A program made the position numbers and the translations under genes. Source: Ligaoa zhengdingensis (GTDB taxonomy: Bacteria > Bacillota > Clostridia > Oscillospirales > Ruminococcaceae). From it: a DNA stretch of 64,000 nt. This document shows, piece by piece, positions 1 to 7,620 of this stretch (position 1 is the stretch's first letter; every line of letters starts with the position of its first letter). The stretch lies in assembly GCF_014384885.1 (NCBI RefSeq), contig NZ_JACRST010000004.1, positions 1-64,000 of the forward strand, given 5' to 3'. Below the pieces are notes generated by a model. It made no database searches, was not told where the DNA came from, and saw nothing but the letters and a program-made list of their open reading frames with translations.

Positions 1-135
1 GCGGGCCAGCCCCAGCGGGACAGGCCGATTTACCTCGTGCAGGCCGGCGCTTTCGCCGACAAATCCAACGCTCACCGCCTCGCACAGCAGCTCAGCCACC
101 TGGGGTTTGACGCCTTTGTGAAGGAAGAGCGGTGA
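1..135 (+). CDS. SPOR-domain protein, C-terminal fragment
   Basis: The window opens inside this gene. The last 44 codons read in frame 1 to a TGA at 133-135. They contain the pattern YLVQAGAFADKSNAHRLAQQ followed by LGFDAFVKEE, typical of the end of a SPOR repeat, a peptidoglycan-binding domain that recognises denuded glycan strands. In Clostridia such a C-terminal SPOR domain is often carried by N-acetylmuramoyl-L-alanine amidases, but the catalytic part lies outside the window, so the enzyme class is not known. A strong terminator follows at 192-239. Confidence 0.75.
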   Translation, partial: AGQPQRDRPIYLVQAGAFADKSNAHRLAQQLSHLGFDAFVKEER

Positions 136-191
136 CAAAACAGGAAAGATTTGTGCGCGGGTGGGCGGAAAAGCCCGCCGCGCGGCTGTTT

Positions 192-239
192 CAGGGGCCT
201 CACCCCGCCGATTTCGGCGGGGTGAGGCCCCTGTTTTTT
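192..239 (+). terminator. Rho-independent terminator after the SPOR-domain gene
   Basis: A perfect hairpin has arms AGGGGCCTCACCCCGCC and its complement around the loop ATTTCG, followed by six T. It ends the SPOR-domain transcript and isolates alr, which has its own promoter just downstream. Confidence 0.9.
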
Positions 240-251
240 GCGTGGAATTGA

Positions 252-280
252 TTGATTCTTTCCCGCTGCGCGCATATAAT
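252..280 (+). promoter_or_regulatory. Sigma-A-type promoter of alr
   Basis: A TTGATT -35 box (252-257) and a perfect TATAAT -10 box (275-280) are separated by 17 bp, about 40 bp upstream of the alr start. Confidence 0.75.
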
Positions 281-321
281 GGAGAAAGGTTCAATTTTTT
301 CAAAGGGAAGCAGGTTGGGAT

Positions 322-1506
322 ATGAGCGATTATCTCCGGCGCACCTGGGCGGAAATCGACCTGGACGCGCTGTCATACAATGTCGAACAGATACAGAAGC
401 GGCTGGCCCCCGGCTGCGGGATGCTCGGCGTGGTCAAGGCGGACGCCTATGGGCACGGGGCGCAGCAGGTGGCGGGGGTGCTGGCTCAGCACGGAACCGC
501 GTGGTTCGGCGTCTCGAACATCGAAGAGGGGGTGGCGCTGCGCAACAGCGGGTTTGCCCAGCCGATCCTGATTTTCGGCACCACCCCGCCGGAGCTCGCG
601 GGGGAGCTGGCGCAGCAGCGGATCACGCAGGCGGTGTACTCGCTGGAGTACGCGCGGGCGCTACAGCAGAAGGCGGAGGCCGCGGGCGCTGTGGTGGACT
701 GCCACATCAAGCTGGACACCGGCATGACCCGGCTGGGCTTTTTATGCGACGACGGGCAGTTTGAGCGCTCGATGGCCGAGATCGAGGAGATCGCCGGGTT
801 TGCAAATCTCAGGCTGGGCGGGGTGTTCACCCATTTTGCCAGCGCGGACGACTACGAGGGGGACGCGCCGGACTACACGCGGATGCAGTTCGACCGCTTC
901 CAGCAGGCGGTGGCGCATCTGCGCGCGCGGGGATTGGCGCTGCCGGTCCGCCACTGCGCCAACAGCGCGGCGGTGATCAGCTACCCCGAGATGCACCTGG
1001 AGCTGGCGCGTCCGGGCATTATTTTGTACGGCATCGACCCGTCGGACCAGTGCGCAGGCCGGCTGGATTACCGGCCGGTGATGTCGCTCAAGAGCACGGT
1101 CGCTTCGATCAAGCGGATCGGGCGGGGCACGCAGGTGAGCTACGGGCGCACCTACCGTGCGCCGCGCGACATCGATGTGGCGGTGGTGCCCATCGGATAT
1201 GCGGACGGCTACAGCCGGGCTCTTTCGGGGCGCGGCCGCATGCTGGTGGGCGGGCGGTACGCCCCGGTGTTGGGCCGGGTGTGCATGGATCAGCTGATGA
1301 TCGATGTGACCGGCATCCCGGATGTGAAGCGCGGGGACGAGGTGGTGGCGTTCGGCCGGCAGGGCGGCAACGCCATCACAGCGGCCGAGCTCGCGGAGCA
1401 GATCGGCACCATCCCGTATGAAGTCACCTGCCTGATCTCCAAGCGCGTCCCGCGGGTATATCTGCGGGGCGGCCGGGCGGTCGAGGTGGTCAACCACATT
1501 TTATAA
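322..1506 (+). CDS. alr: Alanine racemase
   Basis: This 394-residue PLP enzyme interconverts L- and D-alanine, supplying D-Ala for peptidoglycan. The PLP-binding lysine is visible in the block VVKADAYGHGA (Lys39), and the second catalytic base lies in SYGRTY (Tyr274) near the start of the C-terminal beta domain. Length is normal for fold-III Alr. The start ATG at 322 follows a purine-rich stretch ending GGTTGGGAT. It has its own promoter at 252-280. The unknown membrane-protein gene downstream starts 28 bp later and may be co-transcribed. Confidence 0.96.
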   Translation: MSDYLRRTWAEIDLDALSYNVEQIQKRLAPGCGMLGVVKADAYGHGAQQVAGVLAQHGTAWFGVSNIEEGVALRNSGFAQPILIFGTTPPELAGELAQQRITQAVYSLEYARALQQKAEAAGAVVDCHIKLDTGMTRLGFLCDDGQFERSMAEIEEIAGFANLRLGGVFTHFASADDYEGDAPDYTRMQFDRFQQAVAHLRARGLALPVRHCANSAAVISYPEMHLELARPGIILYGIDPSDQCAGRLDYRPVMSLKSTVASIKRIGRGTQVSYGRTYRAPRDIDVAVVPIGYADGYSRALSGRGRMLVGGRYAPVLGRVCMDQLMIDVTGIPDVKRGDEVVAFGRQGGNAITAAELAEQIGTIPYEVTCLISKRVPRVYLRGGRAVEVVNHIL

Positions 1507-1534
1507 TTGCGAAGTTTTGTGAGGAGGAAAAAAG

Positions 1535-2230
1535 ATGTCCCGTTTTATGATCGATCTGCCGGTGAACCAGCCGGAGGAATTTGTGCGCTTTGTATCGCAG
1601 GATTTTTTCGCCAAGGAGGGGTTTGAGCTCAGCCGCTACAAGCAGGAGACGGTTTGGCGCAAGGGCATGGGCCTGCTCACCTGCCCGCAGTTTATGAAGG
1701 TGGAGTACCGCGGCGGGGTGGTGCATCTGGAGGCGTGGATGTCGCAGTTCGCGCTGCCCGGCATCTACCTGGGCGAGATGGGCGTCACCGGCGCGTGGGG
1801 CTGGGCGGTGAAGCAGACGCTGAAGAGCCGTGTGGACACGCTGATCGGGCTGCTCAGCCAGCAGGCACCCACGCCGCAGGCTGCCGCGACGGTCCCCGAA
1901 GCGCCCGCGTCCGCTGCGGGACAGGCCCCGGCGGTAAGCGCGCCCGCGGCGCCCGCAGCGCAGCAGCCGATCCCGGTGGCGGTGCACGACCCGCGCGGCA
2001 AGGCGACCGCATCGCTGGTGCTGGGCATCGTGGGCCTGCTGGCGTGGCTTTCGCCCATGTTGGGCACGGCGATCGGCGTCATCGGCATTGTGATGGGCAC
2101 GATGGGCCGCAAATCCACCGCGCGCGGCCGGGCCACGGCCGGCCTGGTGCTGAGCATTTTGTCGGTGGTGGCGAGCGCTGGCAACTTCATCCTCTCGGTT
2201 TATCTGATGTTCTCGGGCATCTTCTGGTGA
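1535..2230 (+). CDS. Unknown membrane protein with C-terminal DUF4190-like segment
   Basis: The protein has 231 residues. Residues 1-110 form a soluble domain I do not recognise. Residues 112-150 are an Ala/Pro/Gln-rich linker, and two hydrophobic helices follow (about 160-182 and 195-225). The helical part, beginning GKATASLVLGIVGLLAW and repeating ATAGLVLSI, resembles DUF4190-type two-helix segments whose function is unknown. A GAGGAGG ribosome binding site precedes the ATG. It follows alr by 28 bp, but no functional link is evident. Confidence 0.75.
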   Translation: MSRFMIDLPVNQPEEFVRFVSQDFFAKEGFELSRYKQETVWRKGMGLLTCPQFMKVEYRGGVVHLEAWMSQFALPGIYLGEMGVTGAWGWAVKQTLKSRVDTLIGLLSQQAPTPQAAATVPEAPASAAGQAPAVSAPAAPAAQQPIPVAVHDPRGKATASLVLGIVGLLAWLSPMLGTAIGVIGIVMGTMGRKSTARGRATAGLVLSILSVVASAGNFILSVYLMFSGIFW

Positions 2231-2319
2231 GGAACCATGATTTTTTGAGCGGGCTGCAACAATTTCCCACTTTCTTTGCACTGATGAAATAGCGGCCTGT
2301 TTGCGCGGCGGGGGTGGGC

Positions 2320-2348
2320 TTGTCAATCCCTGTCAAATCGTGTATGAT
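2320..2348 (+). promoter_or_regulatory. Sigma-A-type promoter
   Basis: TTGTCA (2320-2325) and TATGAT (2343-2348) are separated by 17 bp, about 50 bp upstream of the ATG at 2400. It drives the acidic membrane protein gene. Confidence 0.7.
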
Positions 2349-2399
2349 GGTACAAGCGACGGCCGACTGCGGTGTACGGCGAAGAGAGGAGATTTTTCG

Positions 2400-3056
2400 A
2401 TGATGGATTCAGCAACCGGCATGGCTGCGGCCTCCGGGATCATTACGGTACTCAAATACATACTCATCACGCTGGGGGGCGGCATTGCGCTGGGCGCGGT
2501 GGGCGGCCTGATTTATGCGGGCATCCGCTACCCAAACCCCAATAAAAGGTCGATTTTTACTGCGCGGCAGAAGGTTATCATGCTCATCTGCGTGCTGCTG
2601 GGCGTGGGATTGATTGTCACCGCGTTTGTCTATCAGCCGGGGGAAAAGGACTCGGGCGGCGACCTGATGGTGAACGCGATGATCGACCCGGCCACGGGAA
2701 TGCCGATGACCGATGAATCCGGCCATGTGCTGGGCCAGGACGGGATGCCGCTGATGGATGAAAACGGCAACTATCTGGATATGAACGGGATGCCGGTTGC
2801 GCCGGGCGACGAGATGGAGCCGGACGGCGAGGAGCCCGTGGACGGCGCCCTGCCCGAGGGCGAGGACGGCGAAGCTGAAGACAGCTCGGAAGCGGACGGC
2901 GAGGAGAGCTCCGGCGAAGAGGACGCCGGCAGCAGCTCTGAGGATGCCGGCTCGGACGGCGGTTCCACGGTGACAGGCGGCTCGGTGCCCGGCGGCAACG
3001 GCGGAGGAGCGGTTGCGATCATCGGCGGCATGGGCGGCGCTGTGCGTGTTGGATAA
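2400..3056 (+). CDS. Unknown membrane protein with acidic low-complexity tail
   Basis: The protein has 218 residues from the ATG at 2400, which has AGAGAGGAG upstream (a second ATG follows at 2403). Two hydrophobic helices (about 20-45 and 60-80) are followed by short Asp/Gly-rich repeats such as DESGHVLGQDGMPLMDENG, then a long Glu/Asp/Ser tract and a Gly-rich end. The repeats look like simple duplications of a GMPxxDExG unit. I do not recognise the family. The acidic tail is predicted to lie outside the membrane and could bind cations or wall material, but that is a guess. Confidence 0.7.
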   Translation: MMDSATGMAAASGIITVLKYILITLGGGIALGAVGGLIYAGIRYPNPNKRSIFTARQKVIMLICVLLGVGLIVTAFVYQPGEKDSGGDLMVNAMIDPATGMPMTDESGHVLGQDGMPLMDENGNYLDMNGMPVAPGDEMEPDGEEPVDGALPEGEDGEAEDSSEADGEESSGEEDAGSSSEDAGSDGGSTVTGGSVPGGNGGGAVAIIGGMGGAVRVG

Positions 3057-3082
3057 TCGACAAAATTTTGCCATGTAATTTG

Positions 3083-3117
3083 AACAGCCTGTAAAGTTTT
3101 GTGCTTTGCAGGCTGTT
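3083..3117. other. Inverted repeat after the acidic membrane protein gene
   Basis: AACAGCCTGTAAAG pairs with CTTTGCAGGCTGTT across a 7-nt loop. Only a weak, delayed T run follows, so it may be an inefficient terminator. Confidence 0.45.
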
Positions 3118-3121
3118 TCCA

Positions 3122-3151
3122 TTGCTTTTTGTCCCATGCATGTTGTATAAT
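3122..3151 (+). promoter_or_regulatory. Promoter of the prsA-like gene
   Basis: TTGCTT and TATAAT (3146-3151) are separated by 18 bp, about 50 bp before the start codon at 3204. Confidence 0.6.
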
Positions 3152-3203
3152 GGATTCTTGTACAGAAGACCCTATTTTATGAGAAGTATACTGGAGGCTT
3201 AAT

Positions 3204-4307
3204 ATGAACCTGTTTCAAAAATCAACCGCGCTGCTGATGGCGGCAATTTTGAGTGTCGCCGCGCTTACCGGCTGTTCGAGCGCTGGCAAGGGGGATTCCT
3301 CGGACGCGGCCGACCCGGACAAGACCTATTATTTGTACGACGAAAACGACCGGCCCGTGGAGGTGGAGAACATCGCCACCGTCAACGGCGAGCCGATCTC
3401 GCTGGAGGAGTACCGCTACTACTTCCTTTCCGAGAAGAGCTACTATGAGCAGATGCTGGCGGCCCAGATGGGGGACGAGGCGTCCTCGGGCCCCGAGGTG
3501 ATCTGGGCGAACAACCAGGAGACCCTGGACACCGTGAAGGAGCAGGCGCTGCAATACTCGATTTTTGACCGCGTGGCGAAGAAGTACGCGGCGGATAACA
3601 ACATCACGCTGACCGAGGACGATCAGAAGAAGATCGATGAGATGATGCAATCCACCAAGGACCAATACGAGACCCCCGAGGCGTTCCAAGAGGCGCTGGT
3701 GGGCCAAAACATGACCGAGGACCTGTACCGTTTCCTGCTGGAGAGCCAGACGATCCAGGAGAAAATCCAGTCCACGATGGTGGCGGTGGGCAGTCCCCTC
3801 GCCCCCACCGAGGAGGAGATCAAAAAGAATTTTGACGAAAACTATCTGCACGCCAAGCATGTCCTCATTATGACCCAGGGCATCACCGACCAGGCCGAAC
3901 TGGATGAGAAAAAGGCCATTGCCGACCGCGTGGCCGAGCGCGCCAAAGCGGGCGAAAACTTCGACGACCTGGTGAAGGAATACAACGAGGACCCCGGCAT
4001 GGAGCAGCAGCCCGAAGGCTACTACTTCGGCGAGGGCGAGATGGTGACTGAGTTCTACGAGGGGACCAAGGCGCTCGAGGTAAACGGCATCAGCGATCCG
4101 GTGCAGACCAGCTATGGTTGGCACATCATCCAGCGGCTGCCCATCGAGGACGACTATTACGAGACCAACAAGGATCAGATTCAGAGCAAAATCCTGCAAA
4201 ACGAGGTTATGCCCAAGCTGAACGAGCAGGTGGGCGCCCTGATGGACAGCGCTGTGGTGGAAAAAGCGCCTGAGTTCGACCTGATCGGGGCCACCAACCT
4301 GAAGTAA
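3204..4307 (+). CDS. prsA: PrsA-like lipoprotein, parvulin-type peptidyl-prolyl isomerase
   Basis: This 367-residue extracytoplasmic foldase helps secreted proteins fold at the membrane-wall interface. A lipoprotein signal ends in the lipobox LTGC (Cys about 23). A SurA_N-like helical chaperone region covers about 45-200. The rotamase domain spans about 215-315 and includes HAKHVLIMTQ, GENFDDLVKEYNEDPG and TSYGWHIIQRL, the blocks of a parvulin (PpiC) active site. An acidic C-terminal helix follows. It is monocistronic, with its own promoter and terminator. Family assignment is firm; orthology to Bacillus PrsA is inferred. Confidence 0.9.
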   Translation: MNLFQKSTALLMAAILSVAALTGCSSAGKGDSSDAADPDKTYYLYDENDRPVEVENIATVNGEPISLEEYRYYFLSEKSYYEQMLAAQMGDEASSGPEVIWANNQETLDTVKEQALQYSIFDRVAKKYAADNNITLTEDDQKKIDEMMQSTKDQYETPEAFQEALVGQNMTEDLYRFLLESQTIQEKIQSTMVAVGSPLAPTEEEIKKNFDENYLHAKHVLIMTQGITDQAELDEKKAIADRVAERAKAGENFDDLVKEYNEDPGMEQQPEGYYFGEGEMVTEFYEGTKALEVNGISDPVQTSYGWHIIQRLPIEDDYYETNKDQIQSKILQNEVMPKLNEQVGALMDSAVVEKAPEFDLIGATNLK

Positions 4308-4332
4308 TTCGGAAGATGACGCGACACCAAAT

Positions 4333-4373
4333 AAGCCGTGGGGCCTCTGAACGGCTCCGCGGCTTTTGTTTTT
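4333..4373 (+). terminator. Terminator of the prsA-like gene
   Basis: AAGCCGTGGGGCC pairs with GGCTCCGCGGCTT (two mispairs or wobbles), followed by TTTGTTTTT. Confidence 0.8.
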
Positions 4374-4394
4374 GAGCGGAATGGAGGAATTTTG

Positions 4395-4910
4395 ATGAGC
4401 GAACAAACGCTGACCCTGCGCCCCGCGCAGCGGGAGGATGTGGGAACAATTTTGGAGCTGATCCGGTTGCTGGCCGAATATGAGCATATGACCGATCAGG
4501 TGGTGGCCACCGAGGCGCTGCTGGCTGAGACGCTGTTTGACAAGCGCCAGGCCGAGGTGCTGTTGGCCGAGCTGGACGGACAATCGGTGGGGATGGCGCT
4601 GTTTTTCCACAACTACTCCACCTTTTTGGGGCGCGGCGGGCTGTATTTGGAGGACCTGTTTGTGCGCCCGGAGTATCGCGGGCGCGGGTTTGGCAAGCAG
4701 ATTCTCCAGCGGCTGGCGCAGATTGCGGTGGAGCGGGGATGCGGCCGCATGGAGTGGGCGTGCCTCGACTGGAACGCGCCGAGCATCGGGTTTTACCGTT
4801 CGCTGGGCGCGCAGCCCATGGATGAATGGACGGTGTACCGCCTGACAGGCGACACGCTGGCCGCAGTGGCCGGCAACGCCGGCAGGAAAGCCGGGGATGG
4901 CACTTGCTAA
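4395..4910 (+). CDS. GNAT-family N-acetyltransferase, diamine acetyltransferase-like
   Basis: The protein has 171 residues from the ATG at 4395, preceded by TGGAGGA. It is a single GNAT domain with the acetyl-CoA loop VRPEYRGRGFGKQIL (about residues 93-107) and a downstream block ACLDWNAPSIGFYRSLGAQ. Both resemble the spermidine/spermine acetyltransferase (SSAT) branch, so a polyamine or similar amine is a plausible substrate; this is inference. The last dozen codons lie in a copy of an intergenic repeat (4877-4913) found again at 5000-5036, 5730-5769 and near 20530. The native C-terminus may therefore have been replaced when the repeat inserted. Confidence 0.85.
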   Translation: MSEQTLTLRPAQREDVGTILELIRLLAEYEHMTDQVVATEALLAETLFDKRQAEVLLAELDGQSVGMALFFHNYSTFLGRGGLYLEDLFVRPEYRGRGFGKQILQRLAQIAVERGCGRMEWACLDWNAPSIGFYRSLGAQPMDEWTVYRLTGDTLAAVAGNAGRKAGDGTC

Positions 4911-5070
4911 GGCACAGTGTTTTGCGCACTGTAGCGCAACTGGCCCGGCTTGGGCCTGGGCGCTTTAGTTTGCACCCGGCCTTGCAGCTACGGGCACTGC
5001 ACCCCACGCCTTAATAAGCACTTTCCTCGGCATTGCTGCCGGGCGCTTGCCCAACCCGGAGCCAAAAATC

Positions 5071-5196
5071 AAGCGGTGCGGTGCCTGCGCGCTTTGCGGG
5101 TATCGCCCGAGGGCACCCCGCAGGGGCAATGGTTCGTGGGAGCGAAGTGCAACCCTGCCACTTTTCACGAAGCGACTTCAGAACCATTGCCGAGGG
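5071..5196 (+). ncRNA. Candidate structured RNA element, copy 1
   Basis: Read 5' to 3', the element has AAGCGG, CCCGAGGG (5106-5113), helix 1 CCCC/GGGG (5116-5119 with 5123-5126), helix 2 GGCAATGGTTC/GAACCATTGCC (5125-5135 with 5181-5191; only one of the two helices can use the shared bases 5125-5126), GGGAGCGA (5138-5145), ACGAAGCGAC (5167-5176) and CCGAGGG. The four unpaired blocks are conserved in all five copies while the helices differ in sequence but keep pairing. Transcription is not demonstrated. Confidence 0.6.
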
Positions 5197-5500
5197 GGCT
5201 TGCCGCACTTCGCTTTCACCAGCGCAGATTTTATCTCCGGGCGTGTAACGGGGTTTTCAAAGGGGTGCCCCCTTTGACACGTTTTTGCTCGCTTTTGGCG
5301 TGTACCAAAAGCGAGTCGTCGTGCGGGGCCGAAACCCCGCCGCCAAGTGAATTGCCGACATTTTCTTTTTAAAAGAAGGACATTTAAAAATGAAACATTA
5401 AATTAAAATTGCACCAGCCGTCCCGCGGAGGCGCAACCCCGCTGGCCAGTGGCCAGGGCCAAGCCGGGCCAGTTGCGCTACAGTGCGCAAAACACTGTGT

Positions 5501-5760
5501 CTGTAGCTGCACAGCTAAATGCACACCCCGCCGGGCAGCGCCCGGGGTGCTATGCCGGGTTAGCGTATGGCAATGCGCAAAACGCTCTGCCCGTAGCTGC
5601 AAAGCCAAGTGCCAACCCGCCCAGGGATGCTCCTGGGGGCAATGCCGGGTTAGCGCATGGCAATGCGCAAGACCACTCTGCCCGTAGCTGTACAGCTAAG
5701 TGCAAGCCCGTCGGGCATGCGCCCGGGGACAATGCCGAAGAAAACACTTGCTAAGGCGTG
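5501..5760 (+). repeat. Three imperfect tandem modules of about 90 bp
   Basis: The landmark TAGCTG occurs at 5504, 5594 and 5685, a period of 90-91 bp. Each unit has a GTAGCTGYAMAGC block, a short hairpin and GGCAATGCGCAA or a relative. The hairpin differs between units yet stays paired: CCGGGC/GCCCGG, CCCAGG/CCTGGG and CGGGC/GCCCG. Related single copies lie near 4930-5000, 11105-11300, 20015-20090 and 20850-20960. Confidence 0.75.
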
Positions 5761-5793
5761 GGGCACACTGCCCGAAGCCAGTAATTTGCTTTG

Positions 5794-6357
5794 TCACTCG
5801 ATGAGCTCCAGCCCGAGCTGCCCCTCGCTGACCTGCGGGATACAAATCACCTCAAAGAGGCAGGAACCGTCCTCGCGCTGTTCCAGGTCGTTTCTGCTCA
5901 CGCTGGAAAAGGCGCTCTCCTCGAGCAGGCGCTGATAAAACAGGTCGGCGGCTTCGGCGGTCTCGGCCTCGCAGGTGAGGATAATGTCATGGTGATCGTA
6001 GGCCATGCCAGTGGGTTTTACCTCCTCGGGCATGGCGGTGGCCAGGCTGAGAAACACCTTGCCATCCAGTTTGGGCACCGAATCGAAGTTGATGGCCGCA
6101 TCCGCAAAGGCGAACACATACTGCTCAAGCAGGGATACCGTCTTGCCGCGCAGCAGCTTGTTCTGCGCGCCGCGCACCGATACCCCCTGCTGGCGGAACA
6201 CCTGCGCCACCACCATCTCGCCGCCCTTATCCTTGAGCGCCTGCGCCAGAAAAGTGCCGGTAAACAGGATACAACCCGCCAGGGCGACGCTCGCCGCAGC
6301 GGTCATAGCGCTCACGCCGGGCAGGGTCTCACGGTTCCATCTTGCGGTGCGGTTCAA
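5794..6357 (-). CDS. Unknown membrane-anchored protein following vanY
   Basis: The likely start is a TTG at 6357, seven bases after a GGAGG and 47 bp after the vanY stop, giving 187 residues. An upstream reading frame continues into vanY and is unlikely to be translated. One N-terminal helix (about 18-40) precedes an extracellular domain of about 140 residues. This domain has no motif I recognise; it contains the blocks VRGAQNKLLRG and PEEVKPTGMAYDHHD. Its position suggests a two-gene operon with the D,D-carboxypeptidase and possibly an envelope role. Confidence 0.65.
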   Translation of the reverse strand: MNRTARWNRETLPGVSAMTAAASVALAGCILFTGTFLAQALKDKGGEMVVAQVFRQQGVSVRGAQNKLLRGKTVSLLEQYVFAFADAAINFDSVPKLDGKVFLSLATAMPEEVKPTGMAYDHHDIILTCEAETAEAADLFYQRLLEESAFSSVSRNDLEQREDGSCLFEVICIPQVSEGQLGLELIE

Positions 6358-6404
6358 CGGCGCGCCTCCTTCCGCCGCCGCATCGCCCAACCGGCATGCG
6401 GCAG

Positions 6405-7310
6405 TCAATCCAACTCGCCCAGATATTCTTCCAAACAAATCTTTTGCTCCATAATTTTTTTCGCATGTTCGCGGCCCACATAGCGGTAGTGCCACGGCTC
6501 GTAGGTGATGCCGGTGATCTCCTGCTTATCCTTGGGATAGCGCAGGATAAAGCCGTAATCGGCGCAGTTGGCGTACAGCCATTTGAACTCGTCGAAGGTT
6601 TCAAAGTCGTGTTCCAGGTCGGCGTACTTGGTGAAGTAGTCAGCCGATACGATATCCGCCGCCAGGCCGGTGTTGTGCTCGCTGGTGCCCGGAGGCGCAA
6701 CCCACTTGGCGGCCTCCACCGCCGCGTCCTCGTCGGAGTAGCCCGCCGCCTTGTACTGGTTCACCTTGTTGTTGTAAAGCACGCGGCTGCGGTCGGTGGA
6801 GCGGTAGGCCGAGCAGATTTGCAGACTGTAGCCCGCCTCCTTGGCCGCCGCGATCATCGCCTGCATATCCTCGACGATGCGCGCGTCGAGCTGATAGTTG
6901 GCGTTCACCGGGGCCAGCTCCACATCGTAGTCCCCATTCAGCTTGTGGGTGGGGTTGACGAGCACCAGCCGCCAGTCGCCGTCGGTTGTGGCGGACGCGG
7001 GAAGATCCTCCGGCTCGGACGGCGAAGAGGGGTCATCCGCTGCGGAGCTCGAGGAGGGAATCGCCGCGCCCGAAAGCTCGGACGACGAGGACGGGGATTC
7101 GGAGGAGGTGCTGCCGGGGTCTGCCTGCCGGCTGCAAGCCACCACGCCCACCGCGACCGCGCCCACCAGCAGCGCGGCCAGCAGGATGGCGGGCCAAGGG
7201 TTGCTGCGGCGCCGACGGCGGCGGTGCGGGGGAGGGGACGAGGGCCTGCCCGCGCGGGCCCGGCCGTTTATTTCGCGCGGGTTGTAGCCGCGCCGTGATT
7301 CATTGCTCAT
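6405..7310 (-). CDS. vanY: VanY-type D-alanyl-D-alanine carboxypeptidase
   Basis: The protein has 301 residues. A basic Arg/Pro-rich cytoplasmic start and one membrane helix (about 40-60) are followed by a Ser/Pro linker to about 105 and a VanY/LAS-type zinc peptidase domain. Zinc and catalytic residues are visible in the blocks AYRSTDRSR, TSEHNTGLAAD (His and Asp ligands) and EPWHYRYVG (His ligand with the preceding Glu). It would trim terminal D-Ala from peptidoglycan stems outside the membrane. Nothing nearby (vanS/R, vanX) indicates a glycopeptide-resistance cluster, so this is probably a housekeeping D,D-carboxypeptidase. It heads an operon with the unknown gene downstream. Confidence 0.88.
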   Translation of the reverse strand: MSNESRRGYNPREINGRARAGRPSSPPPHRRRRRRSNPWPAILLAALLVGAVAVGVVACSRQADPGSTSSESPSSSSELSGAAIPSSSSAADDPSSPSEPEDLPASATTDGDWRLVLVNPTHKLNGDYDVELAPVNANYQLDARIVEDMQAMIAAAKEAGYSLQICSAYRSTDRSRVLYNNKVNQYKAAGYSDEDAAVEAAKWVAPPGTSEHNTGLAADIVSADYFTKYADLEHDFETFDEFKWLYANCADYGFILRYPKDKQEITGITYEPWHYRYVGREHAKKIMEQKICLEEYLGELD

Positions 7311-7523
7311 TGTTTCATCCTATCCTTTGTACGTACTGTGATTGTGGTGTAGTTTATGTTTGTATTAGGTTACCACGGATATTATATCATAAAAATATGA
7401 AATGAAAAGCGGAAGCCTGACGACAAATCGTTCCTTTTCTGGGGGCGCGGGCCTGTTATTCTGTCGGTTTGTGGGGACCGGGGGCGTGTGGAGCGCCCCG
7501 CTTCGGCGGCGGAATATTCGATA

Positions 7524-7553
7524 TTGTGTATGGAATCAAAAGTATGGTATAAT
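7524..7553 (+). promoter_or_regulatory. Promoter of the homocysteine methyltransferase-like gene
   Basis: TTGTGT and TATAAT (7548-7553) are separated by 18 bp. A short inverted repeat, AATAGCCG/CGGCTATT, begins at the -10 box and could be an operator. Confidence 0.6.
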
Positions 7554-7620
7554 AGCCGCAATACGGCTATTATATCTTTGCTGCATCATCTGCGGCGGCA
7601 GCGGTCAGGGGGTACACGGC

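Larger units (their letters stand above)
4877..5790. repeat. Composite intergenic repeat array 1
   Basis: No gene is credible in this stretch. Related 35-40-bp end modules lie at 4877-4913 (plus), 5000-5036 (inverted) and 5730-5769 (plus), sharing the core CACTTGCTAAGGC. The last two bracket a 770-bp segment like terminal inverted repeats. Inside are the structured element at 5071-5196, a hairpin with arms CTCGCTTTTGG/CCAAAAGCGAG, an AT-rich module at about 5388-5424 and three tandem modules of about 90 bp (5501-5760). The same modules recur at 11059-12110 and 20010-21180. Confidence 0.85.

Noticed and set aside
1096..1110. GTCGCTTCG match to the structured-element block inside alr
   Set aside because: It is an isolated 9-base match in coding sequence with none of the other blocks; chance in GC-rich DNA.
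5409..5754. Short open frames within the intergenic arrays
   Set aside because: They shift frame between repeat copies, lack ribosome binding sites and encode Cys/Pro/Ala-rich low-complexity peptides. Conservation is in paired bases, not codons.
6405..7310. Glycopeptide resistance locus based on the VanY-type protein
   Set aside because: No vanH/A/X or vanRS partners are nearby; VanY-type carboxypeptidases are common housekeeping enzymes.
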